Shown: piece by piece, positions 18,876 to 27,900 of the stretch
Position numbering within the stretch: the first letter of the stretch is position 1
How the letters are laid out: each line of letters starts with the position of its first letter
NCBI GenBank assembly: GCA_965220105.1
Contig: OZ244811.1
Span: 1,054,001 to 1,118,000, forward strand
DNA: 64,000 bases
Direction of reading: 5' to 3'
Source of the DNA: Bin87 sp965220105
GTDB taxonomy: Bacteria; Chloroflexota; Dehalococcoidia; Lucifugimonadales; UBA3495
Program-made: the position numbers and the translations under genes
The notes under the pieces: generated by a model
Told to the model about the DNA's origin: nothing
The model's database searches: none
What the model saw: only the letters and a program-made list of their open reading frames with translations

Positions 18876-19440
18876 GACCGAAAATCGAGCCGTCATGGGT
18901 TTCAGCAAAAAGGACCTTGGGGACGTCGTCTGGAGCTCCGAAACCGGTCGAGATTCCGTATTTTTGACATCACGTCCCAAGGATATCGACTACCCCCAAC
19001 TCCTTCGACGTCCACGAACGAAATTCCACAAGAGACGGCACCAACGGGCGCATGACCGTTCGTCCTCCGTTCAAGGCGGTTCAAACCACCGGTGCCTCGT
19101 GTCCACCAGCCTGAGCCAGCCATCAGCGGCCACACCGGACGCCGGCGTCCCGACCACGTTCGACTGATCAGAAAAAACACGCACGACGCGTGCCCCTTTT
19201 TTACCGAACTGGCGTACCTGATACCGGCCTTGCACAAAAAATAGAGCTTTTGGTTATCCCGACGAAACTTTGAACAAAAATCCCAAAACCAGCTTTGCAG
19301 GAAAATAGCATTTGGCTCCTCCGACGCAAACAACCAAAACGCCAAAACCGTCAGACCAACACCGAAACTCGCCGTACGGCCCAGCCATACATTGACCCAT
19401 GCTAGACTGGAACAGACGCCCGATACCACGCGCCAGGAGA
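18876..19440. other. Intergenic stretch without convincing genes
   Basis: Only weak overlapping ORFs lacking ribosome-binding sites (for example 18811-19167 on plus). The part from 19200 to 19390 is A-rich with blocks such as TTGCACAAAAAATA and TTGAACAAAAA; a similar block recurs near 20240-20310 and 30990. No RNA gene is recognised. Confidence 0.35.
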
Positions 19441-19446
19441 CTCACC

Positions 19447-19713
19447 ATGAGCAAAAAGGTACACGCCAGATTCGCCAACGGGGTCTTCACACCGCTCGAA
19501 CCAGTCGCCTTCCTGGAAGGCACACTCGTTGTGCTCAACATCGAAGCAAACCCCATCCCGGAACCACCGACCCCGGATAGCGACGGCCACTTCATACCCC
19601 ACAACGGCAGATTCCTGCCCGGTATGGAAGACCCGCAAAAGATCAAGCAACTCCTCATGCAAGAGGACGTAGAACACTACGTCAACTCTGCGCAACAAGG
19701 CGGCTCCATTTGA
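19447..19713 (+). CDS. AF2212/DUF104-like antitoxin
   Basis: 88 aa starting MSKKVHARFANGVFTPLEPV. The pattern of a short basic strand, then F.NGV..PLE.V....G..V.L, is characteristic of the AF2212-like (DUF104) antitoxins that pair with PIN-domain toxins. ATG 19447 is chosen over the upstream in-frame ATG because CAGGAG lies just before it. Its stop overlaps the TTG start of the PIN gene (TTGA), so the two are one translationally coupled operon. It presumably binds and neutralises the toxin and may repress its own promoter, as is usual for such pairs. Confidence 0.75.
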   Translation: MSKKVHARFANGVFTPLEPVAFLEGTLVVLNIEANPIPEPPTPDSDGHFIPHNGRFLPGMEDPQKIKQLLMQEDVEHYVNSAQQGGSI

Positions 19714-20138
19714 TCGTTCCAGACCTCAACCTGCTGTTATACGCCCACAACGACGGCGCTACACGCCACTCCGCTGCCCACCATTGGTGGGCAACTTTAT
19801 TACAGGGAGATGAAACGGTCGGCATACCGTGGGTGGTAACCACTGGATTTATACGATTGATGTCCAACCCCACGCTCATAGAACCTCCATTGTCGCCCTC
19901 GGCAGCCGCCGACTTCGTCCGCGACTGGTTCAGTCACGAACACGTCTCGCCGCTGAACCCAACCGATAACCACCTGGCAATCTTATCCCGATACCTGAAC
20001 ATACCCGGCAGCGGGCCCAGCCTCGTCACCGACGCACACATCGCTGCCCTGGCATTGGAACACGACGCAACCGTGCATACCGGCGATTCCGATTTCAGCA
20101 GATTCCCCGGCCTTCGCTGGAGCAACCCACTGCCATGA
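19710..20138 (+). CDS. PIN-domain toxin, VapC-like
   Basis: 142 aa PIN-domain endoribonuclease. The acidic residues expected for the metal site are visible: D in VPDLNLLLYAHN, the acidic stretch around ADFVRDWF, D in LVTDAHIAALAL, and the D pair in HTGDSDFSRF. The GDSDF ending and length match VapC-type toxins, which cut tRNA or rRNA when unneutralised. The start is TTG at 19710, with AAGGCGG upstream, overlapping the antitoxin stop. The pair is complete and looks functional. Confidence 0.85.
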   Translation: MIVPDLNLLLYAHNDGATRHSAAHHWWATLLQGDETVGIPWVVTTGFIRLMSNPTLIEPPLSPSAAADFVRDWFSHEHVSPLNPTDNHLAILSRYLNIPGSGPSLVTDAHIAALALEHDATVHTGDSDFSRFPGLRWSNPLP

Positions 20139-20465
20139 ACACTGCGATCTAAAATCGCCATGCCCACGCTAGGCAACGTCTGGCGCCAACCGCCAACAAG
20201 CCCAACCAAAAGAGGTATGGATCATCCGATAACCCGGAGTTTTGGGCTTTGCCAACAAGCTTGAACAAATAATCAACCCACGAACCATTATTTGTGCAAA
20301 GACCCCAGAAGCACTCAACCAAAACTAGAATGGAGAACCGTCTTTGATGCCAAGCCGATGGCTTACGGCATGCCCTCCAGGTTCCTTCTGCAGCTACTCG
20401 ACAAGCAACAGTTTTTCGTACGACACAGCAAATTGCTGACGGCTTCTTTGTAGCTACAAAGCCAA

Positions 20466-20945
20466 ATGGCAGGAGCAATCTGCTTACAGGACGACGCAGA
20501 CCTACGGGAAAGATGCACCGTTGACAACGGGAGGCACCTGCCAACAGAGCTAGGCCAAGCAACCATAAAGAATTTGGAAGACCTATCGTCGGAATCCCTA
20601 CGCAAAGAATTCCACAGATGTTTCCACACCTCCATGTCCGATGAACTACTGAACGACCTGGAAACGGTGGTGATTTTCCGCGACGCCCTGTCGCATGGGT
20701 ATATTTCGCTAATGCAACAAATCGTCGGCGGTGAACAACAGCACCTATTTTGGTCACCACGCCCATCCCGCTCCAGGGACACCACGTTAGAAGCACTGTT
20801 CGGCTTCAGGGATAAAGGGCCATTCCTACGACTCAGCCTTTCGCCTCAATCATTCAAGGGAAAAATAGATCGGATTTGCAGGCTGATGGATTTTATTGCC
20901 TTGAGGGTCAACGAATGGGGGATCCCTTACCCTGTGTTCGCATAG
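20466..20945 (+). CDS. Hypothetical protein with possible HEPN signature
   Basis: 159 aa. The region LETVVIFRDALSHGYISL contains R-x4-H (RDALSH), the spacing of the HEPN ribonuclease motif, within a helical context. The rest is not recognised. No clear ribosome-binding site precedes 20466, so the true N-terminus may differ. It lies between a PIN toxin pair and another HEPN-like gene, which fits a defence or toxin role, but that is inference. Confidence 0.45.
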   Translation: MAGAICLQDDADLRERCTVDNGRHLPTELGQATIKNLEDLSSESLRKEFHRCFHTSMSDELLNDLETVVIFRDALSHGYISLMQQIVGGEQQHLFWSPRPSRSRDTTLEALFGFRDKGPFLRLSLSPQSFKGKIDRICRLMDFIALRVNEWGIPYPVFA

Positions 20946-21307
20946 GAGAATCCAAGCTGTAACCAGAGAAAATAGGCCAACTTCACTACCACGACGTCCA
21001 GCATCGTCCAAGTATAGTGTCAACGGCGGTGACAAAGTGTGCCACCATCCACCATAGAAGAAAGGAAAGCGCGTCACCGCAGTCGCCTCGCGTTGCGAAG
21101 CGACCCCTACTCCGCCCGGAACGGTGACGCCAGTTCTTGGCGCAGACCCATACCCCGCGTACAATGCAAAGTGCCGCGATTACTACGGCACTTTACGAGA
21201 CTCGGGAAGTAACCGGCTGAAGTTACTCAGCCAGAGCATCCCTCGGGTCGCCGTGGGTCCACGGCCGCACAATCACGCTGTAGTGCCAATCTGAGTCACT
21301 TGAAGAG

Positions 21308-21649
21308 ATGACTACGCCCGGCAGCACGCCACCGAACGACATCGACTGGCAGAATCTCATCAACGCGGGCCGCGACCTGCTCAACCCCCAGATGGCCGTA
21401 GCTCCGCCCACCGGCGAACACATCAGGAGAGCAATCAGCAACTCGTACTACGCATTGTTCCACGCGCTGGCCGGTAGCAACGCCGAAGATCAAGCGGCCC
21501 ACGTAGCCCGCTTTACCGCCGCCGTTTACACGCTCTCACGGTATTTTCGGGCAGGGAATCCGGGTCCCCCAAGCGTCAATACGGCATCAGAGCGCATCGC
21601 GATAGTTGGCGCATCCAACATGCATCAACCCCGCAGCCGACCGGAATAA
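21308..21649 (+). CDS. HEPN-like protein, probably truncated
   Basis: 113 aa. The N-terminal half has the helix pair of HEPN-domain proteins (GEHIRRAISNSYYALFHALAG; the R-A-x-S-x-YYA-FH pattern is typical). After about residue 70 the sequence becomes Pro/Ser-rich and ends early, so the second half of the domain appears replaced. The DNA at 21485-21530 closely resembles 30799-30845, marking a possible breakpoint. It may be inactive or a stand-alone minimal antitoxin partner. Confidence 0.5.
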   Translation: MTTPGSTPPNDIDWQNLINAGRDLLNPQMAVAPPTGEHIRRAISNSYYALFHALAGSNAEDQAAHVARFTAAVYTLSRYFRAGNPGPPSVNTASERIAIVGASNMHQPRSRPE

Positions 21650-22142
21650 CCGACAATTCTGCCGGGCGGTAATCGCCACAAATCACGGCGATAACGGACG
21701 TCAAGTCCAGCCAAGCAAGCGACAGGTCCGACCACGCTAGGTCCTTCCACAAAGGACGAATCTGTCATCGCTCCGTTGACCACCTTCCAACATCCAGCCA
21801 TAATGTGGCTTGACACTGGTCATCAAAGCCACCGCCTTCGATTTTCCGAAAGCGGGGCAAGAATCGGGCATCGAACAGTCGATAGAGCGAGGCGTCGAAT
21901 ACCGGAACCGTGACGCCAGGAAGGACGGTCTGGATCTCTGAATTAACCCGAAGTAGAGCCCACCGTCCGCCACAAAAAATTCTTCTAAACCATTCCGCTG
22001 AGGCAGCAAGGCACAACATGGCTCCCAGACCTGACCAAGACTTCAGCGAAACTCGGCAAAGCACGGTGGTAAGGATGTTCCAGTTGAAGGGCATGGCCGT
22101 ATCCAGTTCTATCTTGTGGATCCGAGGTAACTGACGATTACC
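21650..22142. other. Intergenic region before the Hachiman-like genes
   Basis: 493 bp. Short ORFs overlap on both strands (minus 21765-22094; plus 21910-22134) but neither shows a domain or a convincing start. It probably contains the promoter for 22143. GAGGTAAC just before 22143 serves as ribosome-binding site. Confidence 0.35.
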
Positions 22143-22955
22143 ATGCCACCGACCGCAACCCCCGAAGGTCAGAGCGTATCATCTTGGTTAGCAGCCGGCC
22201 CAACGTGGGAAGCCGAAAATGGGGCCTCGATCCAGCCCATAGCCGAACGCCCGCGACCAGGCGATTTGTTCGCTGCGCTCGCTACGGAACTCCAAGACAC
22301 ACGTTTTCCGGATGATCTTTTCAAAGAGTGTGCTGAGATCCTAGGCATGGAATATTCTGACGCATTGGTCAAAAGCGTAACACCGACAAACCCCGAGATG
22401 AGGCTAGGATATTTCGGTGAGATGATCGCCGCCTGTTGCCTGCGAGATTTTGATGGGTGCTGGATTGCCGTCCAAAAACCGAGTTTCGCGATCACTTCTG
22501 ACCAAAGCCTTCCGGGTACCGACGTTCTGGCCGCTTTCGTGAATGACGGAGAAATTCAAGATTTGGTTTTTGTCGAAGCAAAGGTTCGCACCACAAGAGA
22601 ACGGAGAGTAGTCTTGCAGGCCGCTCGGCAGGCAATAGCCGATTCGGAAAACGAACATGCGCCGATGATAGCGTTCGTGTTAAGACGCCTGCATGAATCC
22701 GATGACCAGATGTTCAAACCGTTTTTGAACTATCTCGCTCGCCGGCAAGGCGGAGACCAAGATGACCTCCCGTACGTATATCTGGTGCTAGAGCAAGGCG
22801 CTTGGTCGGATAACGACGTGGCGGTATTGGATGATATTTGCCCTCTACCCCCAGGGTTTCGAGTGTCCGTAGTGGAAATCGAGAATTTAGCTGAGCTGGT
22901 ACGTCAATCTTATTCTTCAATTGGCATGGTCGTCGATGAACACGATGATGAATGA
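22143..22955 (+). CDS. hamA: Hachiman-like defence protein HamA (DUF1837 nuclease family)
   Basis: 270 aa. The core has the layout of DUF1837: RLGYFGEMIAACCL (helix with conserved G-E), then PGTDVLAAF and VFVEAKVRT. Together these give the D...E-x-K arrangement of a PD-(D/E)XK-type nuclease. It overlaps the start of a large Ski2-type helicase, the gene pair that defines Hachiman anti-phage systems. In characterised systems HamB senses damaged or invading DNA and HamA degrades DNA once released. GAGGTAA precedes the ATG. The family call is by motif and context, without a database search; another two-gene nuclease/helicase system is the main alternative. Confidence 0.7.
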   Translation: MPPTATPEGQSVSSWLAAGPTWEAENGASIQPIAERPRPGDLFAALATELQDTRFPDDLFKECAEILGMEYSDALVKSVTPTNPEMRLGYFGEMIAACCLRDFDGCWIAVQKPSFAITSDQSLPGTDVLAAFVNDGEIQDLVFVEAKVRTTRERRVVLQAARQAIADSENEHAPMIAFVLRRLHESDDQMFKPFLNYLARRQGGDQDDLPYVYLVLEQGAWSDNDVAVLDDICPLPPGFRVSVVEIENLAELVRQSYSSIGMVVDEHDDE

Positions 22956-25900
22956 GGCATTGGACATCGCCGCGCCATCTTTGGCCTTGGTCGAGGACGT
23001 CGGCTTCCAAAACGAGCTCGCTCAAGTTAGGGCACATGCGGCGCTGGAAAATCTCGGGGTGGACTCATCTCGCATCAATTGGACCTACCATAGGCGGGGC
23101 CTAGAAAGGAACGGAACGGCCGGCGTTTTCAGCATTGAGACTGCCGCCCGTCTGGACCCTTCTGTCTTGGAGGAACCCGGCGACTTGCCGACTGCAGCCC
23201 TGCGGATGGCTCAGTTGTGGGAGGCTCTGGCGACGATTTCGCAAAACAATACCACTGCGCTCCTGACCGCGGCGGCCAGCTATGAACTAGCAGGGTTTCA
23301 AGCCAATTCAGCGACCATCGCAGAACGCTTGAGAATTCTCAGTTCGGAGTGGGCGATGGCGCCTCTGGTAGTTGATTTTCTGAGGCGTCGGGTCCTCTCG
23401 GTCGTAGCGGAACAAGAAAAGCACGAGTTGTCCGTGCCAAGTGTCGCCAACCCAATGGCATTCGTAACCGCGGCGGCAGACCGTCTGCTTGGGCGGGCTC
23501 TGACTGCTGCAAGCCATTACTTGTTAGGTGGTCAACCTCATCATCTCGACAACGCCAGCACGTTATTGGAACGAGCCAGGGCAATGTATGCGCGTGCCGG
23601 GCGTTCGTCTGAGTCAACCTTTTGCGCCACAGCTGGTTCGTTGCTACCCGTGATAGCACGACGCACGACCTGGTCCTTGATGGCGAATGCATCCGCGACA
23701 ACGAAGTGGCAACGGTACCTGAAACTGTTAGGCCGAGGGACCGCGAGGCGGGCGATAGATGCCCGTTCATTGTCAGAACTCTGGCCCTCTCAAATTCTTG
23801 CCCTGCAATCAGGTCTGGTGTCTACTCGAGGCAATTTGGTCATCCGGTTGCCAACCAGTGCAGGTAAGACTCGCATTGCGGAGATTGCCATCGCCCATCA
23901 ACTGAGTGAAGATCCCGGATCCAGATGCATTTACGTAGCGCCGTACCGAGCGTTGGTCGCCGAGGTAGAAGACAACTTCACCAACCTATTGGCGGACCTA
24001 GGAGTAAGAGTATCTTCCTTCGCCGGGGCTTACGACGACGATTGGTTTGAGCAACAGATCGCCGAAGACAGCGACCTGATCATTGCTACGCCAGAACGAT
24101 TGGACCTGATCGACCGTACTCATCCAGAATTGTTGGCAAATGTCAGGTTGATGGTCCTCGACGAGGGTCAAATTATAGGCGACGCCACGCGAGGAGCCCG
24201 GTTTGAACTGTTGATTGCCAGGCTCCGCGCACGTCTCCCCTCTGCACGTGTTCTCGTGATGTCGGCAGTAGTGCCGCAACAGACGCTTGAAGATTTCGCG
24301 TCGTGGCTACAAGTTTCACAGTCTAGCGTCGTCCAATCGGACTGGCGGCCTTCGGTACAACGAGTCGCACGGTTTGAATGGCAAGGCAACTTTGGCGTGA
24401 TGCGTTACGAGCCATCGGACGGGCCAGAATTCCCGCGTGCCTTTGTCCATGGCTTAGTCGAGTCTCGAACGTACGCATTCAACAATCCGGACACAGGGCG
24501 CCTCAATCGACGTCAATTCCCTGATGTGACACACCGGGCGCAGACAGCGGCCGAACTGGCGTTGCACTTCAGTCGAATGGGTCCAGTCCTCATATTTTGC
24601 CCGCAAACCGATCATGCGGAATCTGCCGCCAACGCGTTAGAGTGGCGCCTCGAGTTATCAGATCGTACGGGCGAGTCTGTCCCGCCGGACTTCATTCCCA
24701 AGGATACGCCATCTTCTTTGACAGCGGCCGAGTGGTTAGGCGCAGACCATAAATTGGTGCGATGGCTACGAAGGGGTATTGGCATACATTACGGGCGGCT
24801 TCCCGATGAGGTACGTTCGGCGATCGAAACCGATTTTCGGGAAATGCGGATTCCAGTCCTTGTAGCTACCAGTACCCTAGCTCAGGGCGTCAACTTACCT
24901 GTGAGGACCGTGATAGTTCATAGCGTCTATAGGCGAGACGGTGGTCGCCGCGTTCGCATGCCAGCACGCGAGTATTGGAACATAGCTGGTAGAGCGGGAC
25001 GAGCCGGTTTTGAGACCGAAGGAACGATCGTCCATATCACCTTCAACGCTGATGACGAGGCTGACTTTAGGCACTATCAAAGCCGCCGGAACTCCGTGGA
25101 GCCGGTAAATAGCGCCCTGTTCGAACTTCTCATGGAATTGACTAGGAGGCGAATCCCGTCTGATGAAGTGTCCGCTCTTCTCAATCCGGAGATCCTCGCC
25201 TTGATGACCGAGGAGTCCCCGGAGGCATTCGACCAAGCATTTACCGCTGTTATGAGCAAATCGATGATGGCGACTCAAGCAGCTCGACGGCGAGTGGTGA
25301 TTGAACCGCTCGTGGATGTTATGAAACAAGAAGCCGTTCGCGTGCGGCAACAAGTGCCGGATTGGGATTTATTGACCGCCTATAGATCGACAGGGTTGTC
25401 AAGCAACAGTTGTCTCGCAGTATCCGCACTGGCAAGCCATCCCCATTTTCTCGACTTCCTTCGGTCCGGAGACAGGTCAGTGCCGCGGAACGTCATCGAG
25501 GTTCTCATCCAAGTGGTTTCTGTCGTTCCAGAGTTTACGGCGTCGACCGAACCGCCGGTGAATTATGTTGATGCTACTGAGAGATGGTTGCTGGGCTCCA
25601 CGGTGTCGCAAATAGAGCACGAGTTGTTGGGCAGCACCAACGAAGACCATCAACTGGGTCGGTTTGCTGGTGAGTTCTTCGTGCACACTTTGCCTTGGGC
25701 AGCTTCAGTGATGATTTCACTGGCTAAGCATACCGAGTCATTGAATACCAGCGATATCACGACGTTTGGCCGCTCTTTCCCGTCGATGCTACGTTTCGGC
25801 GTACCGAGTCCTGAAGCGGCATGGTGTATGAGCTTAGGAATTGGCAGCAGACGAGCTGCTATCCTCATGGCGGCCGATTATAAGTCCCAGGGTGGTATAC

Positions 25901-26379
25901 CGAATTACATATCGTTCCGAGATTGGTTTGCTTCGATAGAACCTTTCGATTTGCGGAGTCGCTATTCCCTCGAAGGGAGAGGACTAGAAAATGCCATCCG
26001 GGCCATAAGGCGGGTCGGCGCTTCATCACTTGAAGACTTGGACACTGACGTAACAGCAACGTTGCCTGTCGATGTCCAAGTGGTGGGTACGCAACATGAA
26101 AATCGTTGGGTGCATGCCCTCGAACTCTCAGCCGGAATGCCCCTAACAATTAGACGCGAAATCGACAACGCTTTCGATCGGAATGCTATCTTGGTGCTGA
26201 GCGAACCTGGCGAGTTGGGATATCTTCCGAGAAGAACCGCTCAACACCTAGCACCCGAAATTGATGCAGGATTGAAACTTAGCGCCGAGGTGGTGTTGGC
26301 GCAACAGGACAACCTCGTGGTCCGAATCCAACGCACGAACGCTGAAAGGGTGCCTAACGAATCATTAGGACGTGGTTGA
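22936..26379 (+). CDS. hamB: Hachiman-like helicase HamB with C-terminal HIRAN-like domain
   Basis: About 1,147 aa. After a helical N-terminal third come superfamily 2 motifs: Walker A LPTSAGKTRIAEIA, Ia YVAPYRALVAEVE, DEGQ in place of the usual DEGH/DEAH, motif III VLVMSAVVP, motif V STLAQGVNLP and motif VI IAGRAGRAG. This is the Ski2-like pattern of HamB. The last ~90 aa (VVGTQHENRWVHALEL..G..L...REIDNAFDRNAILV...GELGYLPRRTAQHL) match a HIRAN domain, which binds DNA ends. Starts TTG 22921 or ATG 22936/22945/22948 all overlap hamA and none has a strong SD, implying coupled translation. Confidence 0.75.
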   Translation: MNTMMNEALDIAAPSLALVEDVGFQNELAQVRAHAALENLGVDSSRINWTYHRRGLERNGTAGVFSIETAARLDPSVLEEPGDLPTAALRMAQLWEALATISQNNTTALLTAAASYELAGFQANSATIAERLRILSSEWAMAPLVVDFLRRRVLSVVAEQEKHELSVPSVANPMAFVTAAADRLLGRALTAASHYLLGGQPHHLDNASTLLERARAMYARAGRSSESTFCATAGSLLPVIARRTTWSLMANASATTKWQRYLKLLGRGTARRAIDARSLSELWPSQILALQSGLVSTRGNLVIRLPTSAGKTRIAEIAIAHQLSEDPGSRCIYVAPYRALVAEVEDNFTNLLADLGVRVSSFAGAYDDDWFEQQIAEDSDLIIATPERLDLIDRTHPELLANVRLMVLDEGQIIGDATRGARFELLIARLRARLPSARVLVMSAVVPQQTLEDFASWLQVSQSSVVQSDWRPSVQRVARFEWQGNFGVMRYEPSDGPEFPRAFVHGLVESRTYAFNNPDTGRLNRRQFPDVTHRAQTAAELALHFSRMGPVLIFCPQTDHAESAANALEWRLELSDRTGESVPPDFIPKDTPSSLTAAEWLGADHKLVRWLRRGIGIHYGRLPDEVRSAIETDFREMRIPVLVATSTLAQGVNLPVRTVIVHSVYRRDGGRRVRMPAREYWNIAGRAGRAGFETEGTIVHITFNADDEADFRHYQSRRNSVEPVNSALFELLMELTRRRIPSDEVSALLNPEILALMTEESPEAFDQAFTAVMSKSMMATQAARRRVVIEPLVDVMKQEAVRVRQQVPDWDLLTAYRSTGLSSNSCLAVSALASHPHFLDFLRSGDRSVPRNVIEVLIQVVSVVPEFTASTEPPVNYVDATERWLLGSTVSQIEHELLGSTNEDHQLGRFAGEFFVHTLPWAASVMISLAKHTESLNTSDITTFGRSFPSMLRFGVPSPEAAWCMSLGIGSRRAAILMAADYKSQGGIPNYISFRDWFASIEPFDLRSRYSLEGRGLENAIRAIRRVGASSLEDLDTDVTATLPVDVQVVGTQHENRWVHALELSAGMPLTIRREIDNAFDRNAILVLSEPGELGYLPRRTAQHLAPEIDAGLKLSAEVVLAQQDNLVVRIQRTNAERVPNESLGRG

Positions 26380-26848
26380 GGGATATCTGGCCTCCCGACC
26401 CCATTCATGCCGCACTCAGCTACCCGGAGCCGCACGGGAGGCTGACCCTAAATTATTTGCAACACTCGGGAACACGGTATCGCCAAGCAACCAAGGACCT
26501 TCTCAGTGCAGCATCACAAGTTCCTGAACAGGCGTGTAATCCAAGCGACAGCAGAAGAAACGAAACCCCAAAGGCCGCAACCGCTTACCTGATCAGCGCC
26601 GGCCAAAGATACCGAATGAACCCGTCCATAGCGGCCTGCGAACGAATCCTAGCCGTGGCAATCCATTGGTACTCGGTCGAAGCAGGCAGGATCCAACCGA
26701 AACGGGCGCCACGTCCGAAACGTGACGCCCAACAGTTTACTACACGGCTAAATAATCAGGTCCGGACCCGACGCCGTCGCCACCAGCCTCTGTACCGAAA
26801 GGAGCACACGTTTTTCTCATGGGAAACGACTGGCGATCCGAAACGCCG
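26380..26848. other. Intergenic region after hamB
   Basis: About 470 bp. One open frame on plus (26376-26885) lacks a ribosome-binding site and runs into the dispersed repeat, so it is not called. No terminator with a T-run was found. Confidence 0.3.
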
Positions 26849-26987
26849 AAAACGGCTATCCGATCTGCCTGAGAAATCGCCATAGAGGGTACAAATACGC
26901 GCTGTGACGGCGATAAGGGAACCGGGCGACGCAGAAGTCATCCGAGGCGGAAAACCGACCTGATAGCGCGTTTTTCAGAACCGAAAC
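26849..26987 (-). repeat. ~130-bp dispersed repeat, copy b
   Basis: Minus-oriented copy with CTGAGAAATCGCCATAGAGG, GTACAAATACGCGCTGTGAC and GATAGCGCGTTTTTCAG. Its right end abuts the truncated IS1380 transposase, whose reading frame ends inside the repeat. Confidence 0.75.
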
Positions 26988-27341
26988 AGGAAGGTCCCCA
27001 GGGTGGATGGCGCCTTGACCACGCAACCGAGCGCCAGCCGTCCCGCCGGTGCGCAACACGTCGGCGTCGTCGATGCAGTCTCCTCCGGCCAGAGCAGAAG
27101 CCACCAGCGTCATCACCTTGTCGCCGGTGTTGGCTCGGCCTGGGGCGCGACCCAGGTCCAGGTGCCGGTCAACCAGTTCGGGCAGGCCCAGATGCCGGCC
27201 CAGCGTGGCTGGCAGGATCAGCCCAGCATTGGCCACCAGGCGGTGGTCGTCAAAGGAGATTTGGATGCGGTCGGGATGGTCAAGTGGCAGCATCTTTTGG
27301 GTGCTCCTGGTCTGGGGAGGGGTTTGTGTTTCCAAAACCAT
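26988..27341 (-). pseudogene. IS1380-family transposase, N-terminal remnant
   Basis: On the minus strand the sequence reads IQISFDDHRLVANAGLILP, ATLGRHLGLPELVDRHLDLG, NTGDKVMTLVASALAGGDCI and DDADVLRTGG, the N-terminus of IS1380-type DDE transposases. After RTGGTA the frame is lost. The expected continuation LALGCVVKAPSTLGTFL is present in another frame, so a frameshift precedes the truncation. The DDE catalytic core is absent, and the remnant ends at dispersed repeat copy b. It is non-functional. Confidence 0.8.
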
Positions 27342-27426
27342 TATGCCCGAAGCACAGGAGCACTTTCTTACCCCTTCAGCACGCCGCGACCCTCATCTTT
27401 TCGGTGGATTAGGGCTAAAATTGCCT

Positions 27427-27900
27427 TTAAGCGACTAACCTATCTTCGATAAACTCGATCACCTCTACGCACTTAGGCAGGTATTCAGCCAATTGCGCCA
27501 TCGAAATATTGGATTCTCCTCTGTGGGCTATCTGATGCCGAAGTCTCATGATCGAATCGATCGCTACATCTCGACCCGAATCGGCAATAAATTTCAGAAA
27601 ATCGTTTTTCCACAAATGATTGAATCGCGTTATTCTCCACACAAAGTGTTCGGAAGTCGGATTGGGGATCCTCGTGATGTTTCCTGAAGTGACGCCACGT
27701 TTTGCGTAGTAGTCTTGATAAATTTCATGGAATGAGTTCTCCAAAAATGCAGACAACATAACGCAGAGATATTTGACCCAATGTGCTCGGCACTCATCAT
27801 CCGGCTCGCCAACGGCACAGGTAGTTCGGACAAATTGTATAATTGCTAGTTGATTGTGAAGGACTTGATTGTGCATCCTAAATCTCCCAAAATGCCTCAA
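27427..27900 (-). CDS. HEPN-domain protein (MAE_28990/MAE_18760-like), partner of DUF262 gene
   Basis: 157 aa, all-helical. It contains WVKYLCVMLSAFLENSFHEIY and ends with SIMRLRHQIAHRGESNIS, in which RHQIAH gives the R-x4-H ribonuclease signature of HEPN domains. This layout matches the RiboL-PSP/MAE_28990-type HEPN family. It overlaps the end of the DUF262 gene by about 23 bases, or starts at ATG 27876 immediately after it, so the two are coupled. HEPN proteins paired with DUF262 genes are found in defence islands; the HEPN member is presumably the RNA-cutting effector. Confidence 0.75.
   Translation of the reverse strand: MRHFGRFRMHNQVLHNQLAIIQFVRTTCAVGEPDDECRAHWVKYLCVMLSAFLENSFHEIYQDYYAKRGVTSGNITRIPNPTSEHFVWRITRFNHLWKNDFLKFIADSGRDVAIDSIMRLRHQIAHRGESNISMAQLAEYLPKCVEVIEFIEDRLVA

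Noticed and set aside
21765..22094. 109-aa minus ORF upstream of hamA
   Set aside because: No ribosome-binding site, no domain, and a competing plus-strand frame; not enough support.
26376..26885. 169-aa plus ORF after hamB
   Set aside because: Starts within the hamB end, lacks a ribosome-binding site and runs into a dispersed repeat.
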